NCBI GenBank assembly: GCA_002358575.1 | Contig: DEPD01000093.1 | Coordinates: 17,387-81,386, forward strand | From: Lachnospiraceae bacterium UBA3401 | Lineage (GTDB): Bacteria; Bacillota; Clostridia; Lachnospirales; Lachnospiraceae | Direction: 5' to 3' | Length of the DNA stretch: 64,000 nt | Part shown: positions 18,201 to 25,743 of the stretch, piece after piece | Numbering within the stretch: the stretch's first letter is position 1 | How the letters are laid out: each line of letters starts with the position of its first letter | Translations under genes and position numbers: made by a program | The notes under the pieces: model-generated | Databases searched by the model: none | Seen by the model: the letters and a program-made list of their open reading frames with translations, nothing else | Told to the model about the DNA's origin: nothing

Positions 18201-20561
18201 ATTTTAAATCAGATAACAGTAAATGGCGAGACGCCCAATCTCGAGAGTGATGGAAAACGATATTCTTTTACAATGCCGGACAAAGCGGTGGAAGTTATTG
18301 CGTTGTTTGAGCCAATTGACATTTTATTAAAGTCCAATTTTAGCGGTGATGCCACGTATTCGGGCAATGCGCAGGGGAAGGTGACACTTACAGTAAAGCC
18401 AAGCGGTTCTTATACTGTCAAGAGCATTAAAGTTACAGATTCAGGCGGCAAAAAGCTGTCTGTTTCCAGAAAACAGAGCGGTTCTTATCTTTATGAGTTT
18501 GATATTACCAAGATGTCAAAGGCACCTTGTACAGTGAATATTTCTTTTCAAAAACAGAATAAAGAGCAGGCGGTCAACACTTCTAAAACCAATGTCAATG
18601 ATGCGATTGACGAGTTGACGCAGGCTTCCAACCAAGTACAGAAGTCTATCAACCACATTAAGAGTATTGTACAAAAGCCAGACGGTTCTTATAAAAGTTG
18701 GGAGACACTCACCAATGCAGAACAGGAAGCGATTGTGACAGAGGTGCTAAATCTAGTGGAATCGTTAGGAGCGATGTCAACATCAGCATCTGCAATTTTG
18801 AGCAGTCTGACTACTATCTATAATATTCTTGCCCCTTATACATCAGATGCGGCGAAGGCGGCAAGGAACGATTTGGAGAAAGCGACCAATCAGATTCAGG
18901 ATATGCTTGATGCGCTTCGGTCAGCCAACAATGGTGTCAAGGGAATTGTAAATTATATGAATGCACAGCCAGATGTTCGTTTCTCTCAGTTGGGTGAAGC
19001 GTTTGATTTGAGCAAAGAGAATTTTCATAATCAGTTAAAAGGGTTGTCAAACAGTATTAAATCATTGAGTGACAATGCAGCAAGCTATTCTGACAGAATT
19101 AATGATGACCTTAGAGCGGTCAATGACCAACTGAATGTTGTGTTTAATCTGTTGGCGGACCGCATGGTTGATATGGAGAATCTAAGCATTGAGGAACTAT
19201 ATGAAGATGTTGATGATGACAAGATTGATACTATCACGACAGGGCGGACGGATGCATGTACTAATAAAGGGATTATAAAAGGAGATATTAATGTAGGAGG
19301 CATTGCAGGTGCAATGTCTATTGACGAGGAGGACCCAGAGGATAGTGCTGCTGGCACAATGGACTATAAGATTGGCAGACGATTTATTATGAAATGCCTT
19401 GTGACGGACAGTGTTAATGAGGGCTATATTACTGCGAAAAAGAATGGTGCAGGTGGTATTTGTGGCTATATGAATCATGGTATTATTGTGGATTCGGAAG
19501 GCTATGGCAGTGTGGAGAGCACAGAAGGCGACTATGTGGGCGGCATTTGTGGCGAATCCTTTACTATTATTAAAAACTGCTATGCGTTGTGTTCTGTGAA
19601 TGGCAATAAAAATGTGGGCGGCATCGCTGGATATGCGGAAACACTGAAAAATTGCTATGCAATGGCGGAAGTACAGTCTGTGAACGGCAGGGTAGGCGCC
19701 ATTGCAGGTCAGGTGGCTTCCTATGAGGAAATGGATATTGATGCGCAGGAACAGGGAGCGAAAGTTGTTGGAAATTACTATGTGGGTGATGATATTCATG
19801 GAATTGATGATATCAGTTATATTGGCGTGGCAGAGCCAATCAGTTATGAGGATTTGCTGACGGTAGAACAGCTTCCAACACAGTTCTGGCATCTTAAAGT
19901 AATCTACAAGATTGAAGACACCTATCTTGGATCTGAGGAAGTGAAGTATGGCGAGAAACTTGACCGATTAAGTTTTCCACAGATTCCTACAAAAGAAGGT
20001 TTTTATGGAATGTGGCCGGATGTTTCCGACCAGCAGATGCGCGGAACATTTGTGGTGGAGGCGGAGTATAAGGACAATGTGACAGTTGTGCAAAGCAGTG
20101 GTGATCAGGATGATACAGAGGAAGGCACATGGAAAAAGCCCTACGCTTTAGTGGAAGATATTTTTACGGAAGATACGATATTGAATGTAAAAATAGGTGA
20201 TGTGACACCACCAGAGGAAGCGGCTGGAAAGCAAAGCGTAGTGTATGAAGTCACGCTGGAAAATGGCGGCATTAAGGAGACAGATTCCTTTGCGCTGCGC
20301 GTTTTAAATCCTTATGAGGACGCAGTTGTCTATGGATATTTAGATGGTGTCTGGACAGAGCTTGAGAGCAAGAGCAGGGGACAATATTTGCAGGTTGATA
20401 TGACAGGCACACAAGCGTATTTTTGCATTGTGGAAGAGAAAGCAAATATGATGCTGATTGTTGGTTCTATTGCAGGAGCAACGGCAGCAGTAATTCTCCT
20501 GATTATAATTATTAAGAAAGCAAAAGCGCTCAAAAAAAAGAAAAGACAGAAAAAGGAGTGA
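15237..20561 (+). CDS. Large membrane-anchored surface protein: GLUG, helical stalks, InlB-B-like repeats
   Basis: Protein of about 1,774 aa from ATG 15237, overlapping the MMPL gene by eight bases; GTG 15228 would add three residues. Order: signal peptide ending near VRAAEQ; GLUG-type motifs (about 145-325; repeated G-GGIVGxN/C-N-G pattern); a long helical region rich in Asp, Asn and Leu (about 330-450); InlB-B-like beta repeats (about 455-755; Y-x-F-x-MP-x-A-x-V units); a Thr/Glu/Ser linker (about 757-890); more InlB-like repeats (to about 1100); a second helical region (about 1105-1325); a second GLUG block (about 1340-1500); a small beta region; and a C-terminal membrane segment (about 1743-1763) with a Lys-rich tail. 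It has no LPXTG motif, so it is anchored by the membrane helix with nearly everything outside. Overlap with the MMPL gene suggests a functional pair. Function unknown. Confidence 0.85.
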   Translation: MHKMCEQILALILSTAMAVSIIPMHNVRAAEQTKEEASASDEMQYERIDIASPEQFADFASKCFIDSWSKDKYVSLKTDIDLAGTEINSIPVFNGIFDGVGHTISGFDCQGDGYVVGLFRYVEREGVIQNLTLKGDITSENEQECIGSIAGINHGTIKNCTFQGTVSGRDTVGGIAGINERTGIIAGCSVKGRITGYYATGGIVGINHGALNYCTNRAGINDDSAWVAQDDEMGTGLGIIESLTADEDSALYSGVDTGGIAGFSDGVISRCTNHGIVGYEHTGYNIGGIVGRQSGIVSLSINQGTVYGRKDIGGIVGQMEPYIEINEAESLRNAINKLHDLVEKTIDDMDAAGDGIKSDVDVMQSYADSAIDSGDELVTQITDFTDNNVEEINSITGRMEHIIDLLPDILDDVSDAGNAMNGLNDVAKQLSKDLDVLGKLDDSSYNEMDYSRLTLLSTVGGTVTTDSANPAANETVTITVKPDEGYQLKEGSLTVTDKKGKKIAISAVSDQENQYTFVMPKANVKIKAEFVYKGAFLVKSTAGGRVTTTQNGSQVTFKASASGGYQFDSFQVNGNAYSGIVTADHEITLDRQTDIKDNTSTVVEAIFTKTAASVHQITVRTGTGGTAYVTGGNTAAAGENVTVHIAARPNYQYKEMRVNGSRITPTQSDSDASEWIFIMPDSNAEVEVLFQYQYDSDSDRRIYAESNAGGTANATKASDGASYTITIVPEEGYDVSEQAALEFQKLPGGTASEQETAENRANADQNQQNEMVTDKENTENGSEPKHTDYNENESSGDSIEIESSDYKEPRTTEIGSTEIESSEIGTTEIGTTEIESTDYNNQESTEEYSEDTTETERTDHSEEESVGESDTLEMESTLAEAFETQETMLDKEDSIRTNAIPSDQIPKSGLEKGEGARTYKYVVRLESTDPNKYIAYVTFVKKDDTSTDTGTTYNITTVSSTGGSVAADISSAKAGDKVYVTPVSNNGYILNQITVNGETPNLESDGKRYSFTMPDKAVEVIALFEPIDILLKSNFSGDATYSGNAQGKVTLTVKPSGSYTVKSIKVTDSGGKKLSVSRKQSGSYLYEFDITKMSKAPCTVNISFQKQNKEQAVNTSKTNVNDAIDELTQASNQVQKSINHIKSIVQKPDGSYKSWETLTNAEQEAIVTEVLNLVESLGAMSTSASAILSSLTTIYNILAPYTSDAAKAARNDLEKATNQIQDMLDALRSANNGVKGIVNYMNAQPDVRFSQLGEAFDLSKENFHNQLKGLSNSIKSLSDNAASYSDRINDDLRAVNDQLNVVFNLLADRMVDMENLSIEELYEDVDDDKIDTITTGRTDACTNKGIIKGDINVGGIAGAMSIDEEDPEDSAAGTMDYKIGRRFIMKCLVTDSVNEGYITAKKNGAGGICGYMNHGIIVDSEGYGSVESTEGDYVGGICGESFTIIKNCYALCSVNGNKNVGGIAGYAETLKNCYAMAEVQSVNGRVGAIAGQVASYEEMDIDAQEQGAKVVGNYYVGDDIHGIDDISYIGVAEPISYEDLLTVEQLPTQFWHLKVIYKIEDTYLGSEEVKYGEKLDRLSFPQIPTKEGFYGMWPDVSDQQMRGTFVVEAEYKDNVTVVQSSGDQDDTEEGTWKKPYALVEDIFTEDTILNVKIGDVTPPEEAAGKQSVVYEVTLENGGIKETDSFALRVLNPYEDAVVYGYLDGVWTELESKSRGQYLQVDMTGTQAYFCIVEEKANMMLIVGSIAGATAAVILLIIIIKKAKALKKKKRQKKE
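17670..17744 (+). repeat. 15-bp tandem repeat coding for TEIGT/TEIES units
   Basis: Five back-to-back 15-base units encode TEIGS, TEIES, SEIGT, TEIGT and TEIES within the Thr/Glu/Ser linker of the large surface protein. The unit length is a multiple of three, so copy number can change by slippage without breaking the frame. Confidence 0.75.
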
Positions 20562-20568
20562 TAAAAGA

Positions 20569-22078
20569 ATGAAACACTTTTCCATCTGGAGCAATTACTA
20601 TTTTACGTATGCGCCGCTCTGGAAACATAAAAAAACAATTTTGCCTGTGTCTTTTTGCGCAGGCAGTGCTGTTTGTTTTGACGCCTATTGTAGGAATGAT
20701 GATTACATCAATGATTATCGGTAGTTTGGAACAGAGCATTTTTATATGGGACCTTGTGGTCAGGACGTTGGCTGTGTTTGCCGGATATGGTGTGCTGAAT
20801 ATTATCAAAGGTTATCTGCAAGCACACAATGACGGACTGTATATTGAAGCGCGAACAGAATTCTTTATTATGGAGTGGATTGCGAAGAGTTTCACTTAGC
20901 ATGGAACAATATGAGGACGTAAAGATTCGTAAGTTGATGGAGAAATCGAACAAATGAATCTGGACAAATGATTGGGGAATTGAGGGATTTTTACGTCATA
21001 ATTTAGAATTGGTAGAAAGTTTGTTAGGGTTGTTGGTCTACGCGTGCTAGGCAAAATTTCGACAGCGATGCGGTGGCATCGTTTAGAAATTTTAACGACG
21101 CAACAGTGCGAAACAGGCGGTTCACAACTCTAATTTCTGGCCGGATGGAGTACTAGGATTGATTGCTGGATTTTCTAACTGGATTAGTATGATTGGTAAA
21201 AGTGTGGTTTCTGTTCGGCGTGATGGTAATATGATTAATGATCTGCGCGCTTATCTTGCGTTGGATAAAGATGCAGAGACAGGAGTAAAGATAGATCCAT
21301 CTTGTGGTATTGAAGTTGTGTTTGACCATGTAAGTTATCAATACTACGGTGCTGAGGAGGAGACATTAAAAGATGTTAGTTTTCATCTTGCGCTTGGGGG
21401 AAAACTTGCGCTTGTTGAGATAAATGGAGCAGGCAAAACAACAATTGTAAAATTAATATCTGGGTTGTATTTACCGACATCTGGCACAATATATATAAAT
21501 GGTGTTAGCACGCGCGAACTGGATAGAATAGATTATTATACAAAACAGGCAGCTATTTTTCAGGAACCATTTCAGACTTCTTATAGCATTGCTGAAAATA
21601 TAGTGTTGGACGAAGTGCATGACAGTGAGAAAATATGGGAAGTACTTACCCGAGCAGGATTAGATGAAAAGGTTAGAAGCTTTGCGCAGCAGTTGGAAAC
21701 ACATCTTGGAAAAGATATTGTACAGGATGGTATTACACTTTCTGGCGGTGAAATGCAGAAACTTCTGCTTGCGCGAGCACTATATCGAGAAGCGTCGCTG
21801 GTTTTGTTGGATGAGCCAACAGCAGCACTAGATGCGTTGGCGGAGACAGAGATTTACAAAAAATATCACACATTAATGCAGGGAAAAAGCGTGCTTTTTA
21901 TTTCACACAGATTTGCGTCAACTCGATTTTGTGATCGGATTATCTTGCTTTCAAGCGGGGAAATTAGAGAGCAGGGAACACACGATGAACTAATGAAGGT
22001 ACAAGGAGCTTGCTATCAAATGTTTCAGGTGACGTTGGCTGCATTTCGCAGAGTGCGCGCGGGAGAGAAGGGAATGGG
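20569..22078 (+). pseudogene. Decayed ABC exporter gene (first of a pair)
   Basis: The remains of an ABC exporter half-transporter. ATG 20569 follows an AAGGAG site and reads MKHFSIWSNYYFTYAPLW, then a one-base slip in the seven-A run at 20629-20635 moves the sense to another frame (FAQAVLFVLTPIVGMM, DLVVRTLAVFAGYGV) up to a stop at 20897-20899. A further shift gives MEQYEDVKIRKLMEKSN near 20901, then stops. Most of the membrane domain is missing. From about 21159 the frame is open again through a nucleotide-binding domain: signature LSGGEMQK, Walker B LVLLDEPTAALD and the H-loop SHRF. The Walker A reads VEINGAGKTT, where the usual first Gly of GxxGxGKT is Glu. Several independent lesions mark it as a pseudogene rather than a phase-variable gene. 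It sits eight bases after the surface-protein gene, so it was once part of that operon. Confidence 0.85.
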
Positions 22079-22320
22079 CGGTGTTAGGCGTCAGCTTTCA
22101 GAAATATATGGATTTTTTCAGGAACTTGCCGGAATTGATTCAAGATAAAACTGCAATTTATGTCTCACATCGTATGAGTAATTGTAAATTTTGTGACCAA
22201 ATTATTGTCTTAGATAACGGTCAGATTTTGGAGGAAGGAGAGCACGAGACACTTTTGGAAAAGCAAGGCAGATACTATGAACTCTTTAATGCACAGGCAG
22301 TTTATTATACGCAAAAATAA
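22079..22320 (+). pseudogene. 3' remnant of a second ABC exporter gene
   Basis: Frame ending at the TAA 22318-22320 encodes only the last part of a nucleotide-binding domain: DKTAIYVSHRMSNCKFCDQI, LDNGQILEEGEHETLLEKQG and RYYELFNAQAVYY, i.e. H-loop to C-terminus. The Walker A, signature and Walker B parts are absent. The remnant is fused, out of frame, to the end of the first ABC pseudogene, so a deletion has removed almost all of a second half-transporter. Such exporters normally come as two adjacent genes that form a heterodimer, which fits this layout. Confidence 0.8.
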
Positions 22321-22423
22321 GTATATTGAAATTAAGCGATAAAGATTTATAGAAAAAATTTATGCTATCGCATTCTAACGTCTACTAACGCAGCCGCTTT
22401 TGTTCCTTAAAGAGTGAGTTGTG

Positions 22424-22478
22424 AATCTAATAGAAAACTTACATTACATTAAATTGAATGCAAGTTTTCTATCAGATT
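22424..22478. repeat. 22-bp inverted repeat between convergent genes
   Basis: Arm 22424-22445 (AATCTAATAGAAAACTTACA...) pairs with 22457-22478 with two differences that still allow G-U pairs; the loop is 11 bases. It lies between the ABC pseudogene remnant and the 3' end of the histidine kinase gene on the other strand. It could act as a two-way terminator, but neither side has a clear T run directly after the stem, so a decayed mobile-element end is also possible. The rest of 22321-22499 shows nothing recognisable. Confidence 0.6.
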
Positions 22479-22499
22479 GCAACCGCATAGGTAAAAAAA

Positions 22500-25400
22500 T
22501 TAATGTAGTACACGCTGCAATGCGCTCATTAGATTCTCAATATTGATGGGTTTTGCGATATGTCCATTCATGCCGCTTCTTAATGCTTCCTGCTTATCTT
22601 CCTCAAAGGCATTAGCAGTCATAGCAAGAATGGGAATTGATGCAAGTTGTGTATTTTTTAGCTTACGAATTACTCTGGTTGCTTCATAGCCATTCATAAC
22701 AGGCATCTGAACATCCATTAGGATGAGCTGATAATAACCAGGAGTTGACTTTTCTAACATTTCGACAGCAATCTGTCCATTTTCGGCTACCTCAACGGAA
22801 AATCCGGTTTCCTGCAAAATTTCAGCAGCAATTTCCTGATTTAGCTCATTGTCTTCTACTAGAAGAAGACGTTCTGTATGGAATGCGGATGCCTTTTTAT
22901 CCGTGCCCGAATCATTATCTTCTTCTGTGACCGTGATAGAGTGCAAACATTCCCTTAGCTCTGACAGAAACAGCGGCTTGCTGCAAAAAGCTGTGACGCC
23001 GGCTTCTTTCGCCTCATCTTCAATATCCTCCCAATTATATGCAGTCAGGACAATAATTGGTACATTTCCACCTGTTTCTTTCTGGATTCTGCGTGCAACC
23101 TCAATTCCGTTCATATCGGGCAGAAGCCAGTCAATAATATAAACTGAGTAAAAATCTTTACGCATCACGGCTTGGTGGGTGCGCAATACGGCTTCTTTTC
23201 CAGAAAGAGTCCATTCTGCGCGCATTCCAATTTGTTGGAGCATGTAGGAAACACTATCACAAGTATTAAAATCGTCATCCACTACAAGTGCCCGACAGCC
23301 TTGTAATTCTGGGATTAGCGGGGATTCTTTTACTTCTGAACTGGTGCGGAATGTGAAAGAAACAGTAAACTCTGAGCCGACATTTTGTTTGCTTGTCACG
23401 CTGATGGAACCATTCATCATATTTACAATGTTTTTTGTGATTGCCATGCCAAGTCCTGTTCCCTGAATACCGCTGATAGTAGAGTTGCGTTCCCGCTCAA
23501 ACGGTTCAAAGATATGGTTGACAAAGTCTTCGCTCATGCCAATACCAGTATCCTTAACCTGGAATTCATAGTTAGCGTACCCTTCTTTGGCACCTGGTTT
23601 CTCTGTGACCTTAATGCTGATAATGCCTCCGGCAGTTGTGTATTTAATGGCATTGTTCAGAAGATTTAACAATACTTGATTCAGACGCAGTCGGTCACAA
23701 TAGATTCTTTCATTCTGTACATCAATGGCATCCATGTACAACTCAAGCTGTTTGGAGTGGATATCTGCCTGTATGATATTGCGCAGCCCATGCAGGATTT
23801 CAGGAAGAGAACAGAGCTGTTCGGATAGCTGCATTTTTCCGCTTTCAATATGACTCATATCAAGTACGTTGTTGATCAGGTTCAACAGATGGTTTCCAGA
23901 TGTCATTATTTTTTTGAGGTATCCTTCAACTTGATCGGTATGTTCAATGCGGCTGAGTGCCAGTGTAGTAAAACCAATGATCGCGTTCATTGGCGTGCGA
24001 ATATCATGAGACATATTTGAAAGAAATACACTTTTTGCTTTGTTAGCGCGGTTAGCTTGTTGCAATGCATCTTCCAGAATGGTTGTCTTCTCTATCTCAT
24101 TGCGGATTTCCTCGTCAATACTATGAAATCCAAGGACGATACCGCAATTCTGGCTCCAATCTCCTGCACATACAGCTTTCATTTGAAAATAACGCATTTC
24201 ACCATAACAGATGGTGCGGTAATTGACGGAGTACACTCGTTTCTCAGCAAGTTTTTTCATTAGGTTTTCCTGTGACAGTGCCTGACGAAGTATTTCTTGA
24301 TCTTCTTCATAAACGCATCGGTTGATGTAGAGGTCAAAGTTTTTTTCCATAAAAAGTTCGCCATCAAAGAGTTCATCTAGTATTTTATATTGACAATCAC
24401 TGATTCGGAGTGCCTTTCCTAGACCAGTATCCAGATCAAAGAAACATACAAGATTATAGTCGATACTCAATGCGTGAATTAACTCCATCTGGCGTTGTTC
24501 TTCCTGTTTGCGTTTTTCTTCTTCGTGCAATTTCTGCGCAGTACAATCTAACAAAAAGCGTTGGTATAATAGTTCCCCATTTTCTTGTATTAACTTGATA
24601 TTTCCCATAATATGCAACAGATCACCATTATTGTGTTTTATGCGATATGCGACATTGATGCTGTCACCGATTTCCTTTAGGGACAGAATACCTTTTCGGA
24701 GAAGTTCTCGGTCCTCGTCCACTACGGAAGAAGCAATCATATCAAAACCGGCTGCGATCATTTCCTCCTGAGATTCAAATCCCAGTATTTTTAGAGCGGC
24801 TCCATTGATACTGATAATCCTAGAACCATCGACCGTATGGCATAGAATACCGCAGTCCATTGTAGTAAAAATAGTTTCTAGGGTTTTGGTCTTGGCAATT
24901 AACTGCTGTTTGTACTCGTTTTCCTGTGTGATATCGATGCCGACGCCGACTGTTCCCATCACGCTTCCATCCAGATCGTACAAGGGGGTTTTGTATGTTG
25001 TGAGCAATCTTGCCCCTGTGCTGGTCTGAATTGTCTCTTCGGAGACACAAGTCTCCTTTCGTGTCATAACTTCATATTCGGACTCGATACATGCCGGATC
25101 ATCTTGTTCGACATCCCATATGTAGGCATGCCTACGACCTTCTATCTGGGATTTTGTTTTATTGACGGTCTTGCAGAAACTGTCATTGACTTTTTCGTGA
25201 ATGCCATCTTTGGTTTTGTACCAGATTAGATTTGGAACACTGTTAATGGCGGATTCCAGATATTGGCTGCACTGCCAATAATCTTTTTGTTTTTTATAAT
25301 CTTGTTGCCATTTTGCAAAACGAAAAGTAAGTTCTTCATTGGACAATGGCAGTGTCCAGATATCATAGATTTCTGTAAGACATCCGGTTATTTCTGCCAG

Positions 25401-25664
25401 ACAAGAAATCTGTTGCTTGTCTGCAAGGATAATTAGTTCTGTAACTGGTCTTTTTTCCGATAATAGCATTTGCATCGTTGCGGTAACATCCATGTCATGA
25501 AGGTTCGCAATTATGACATCCGCCTTTGAAATCATTGTTTCATAAGGCGTTTTGCTCTCAAAATATTCGTGCGTAAAATGTTTTAGCGGGGATATATCCT
25601 CGATTAGTTTAAATATTTTGCGTTGTTTTCCCAGAAAAAAGAAGTTAATATGGCAATGATACAT
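22500..25664 (-). CDS. PAS-domain hybrid sensor histidine kinase with two receiver domains
   Basis: Protein of 1,054 aa. I place the start at 25664 because GGGGAGGA lies seven bases upstream; the upstream extension of 15 residues lacks such a site. Order: a receiver-like N-terminal domain (about 3-120) that lacks the usual phospho-Asp and Lys; PAS domains at about 135-247 and 260-375, and a weaker PAS-like one at 395-515; HisKA with His553 in SNMSHDIRTP; HATPase with NLLNNAIKYT, DTGIGMS (about 705) and GTGLGMAI (about 735); receiver 1 with DDD and Asp845 in IIDWLLPDMNG; receiver 2 with EDN and Asp984 in LMDVQMPVMNGYEA. No membrane helix is seen, so it is cytoplasmic and must sense an inside signal or a partner. 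No DNA-binding output follows. It is the last gene after a solute-binding lipoprotein and a chemoreceptor. Confidence 0.9.
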   Translation of the reverse strand: MYHCHINFFFLGKQRKIFKLIEDISPLKHFTHEYFESKTPYETMISKADVIIANLHDMDVTATMQMLLSEKRPVTELIILADKQQISCLAEITGCLTEIYDIWTLPLSNEELTFRFAKWQQDYKKQKDYWQCSQYLESAINSVPNLIWYKTKDGIHEKVNDSFCKTVNKTKSQIEGRRHAYIWDVEQDDPACIESEYEVMTRKETCVSEETIQTSTGARLLTTYKTPLYDLDGSVMGTVGVGIDITQENEYKQQLIAKTKTLETIFTTMDCGILCHTVDGSRIISINGAALKILGFESQEEMIAAGFDMIASSVVDEDRELLRKGILSLKEIGDSINVAYRIKHNNGDLLHIMGNIKLIQENGELLYQRFLLDCTAQKLHEEEKRKQEEQRQMELIHALSIDYNLVCFFDLDTGLGKALRISDCQYKILDELFDGELFMEKNFDLYINRCVYEEDQEILRQALSQENLMKKLAEKRVYSVNYRTICYGEMRYFQMKAVCAGDWSQNCGIVLGFHSIDEEIRNEIEKTTILEDALQQANRANKAKSVFLSNMSHDIRTPMNAIIGFTTLALSRIEHTDQVEGYLKKIMTSGNHLLNLINNVLDMSHIESGKMQLSEQLCSLPEILHGLRNIIQADIHSKQLELYMDAIDVQNERIYCDRLRLNQVLLNLLNNAIKYTTAGGIISIKVTEKPGAKEGYANYEFQVKDTGIGMSEDFVNHIFEPFERERNSTISGIQGTGLGMAITKNIVNMMNGSISVTSKQNVGSEFTVSFTFRTSSEVKESPLIPELQGCRALVVDDDFNTCDSVSYMLQQIGMRAEWTLSGKEAVLRTHQAVMRKDFYSVYIIDWLLPDMNGIEVARRIQKETGGNVPIIVLTAYNWEDIEDEAKEAGVTAFCSKPLFLSELRECLHSITVTEEDNDSGTDKKASAFHTERLLLVEDNELNQEIAAEILQETGFSVEVAENGQIAVEMLEKSTPGYYQLILMDVQMPVMNGYEATRVIRKLKNTQLASIPILAMTANAFEEDKQEALRSGMNGHIAKPINIENLMSALQRVLH

Positions 25665-25743
25665 GTCATTTCCTCCCCAAAAGATCAATATTTTGAATCG
25701 GTATGTCACTTTGTTTCTATTTTAACAATCGTGTAGACGCATG

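Noticed and set aside
19197..19892. Minus-strand open frame of about 231 codons
   Set aside because: Antisense of the second GLUG block; its repeats simply mirror the GLUG repeats.
20629..20635. Seven-A run as a phase-variation switch for the ABC gene
   Set aside because: Other stops, frameshifts and a large deletion downstream mean that slippage could not restore a working gene.
20609..20899. Separate small membrane protein of 96 aa
   Set aside because: It is the shifted continuation of the ABC exporter's first membrane segments, not an independent gene.
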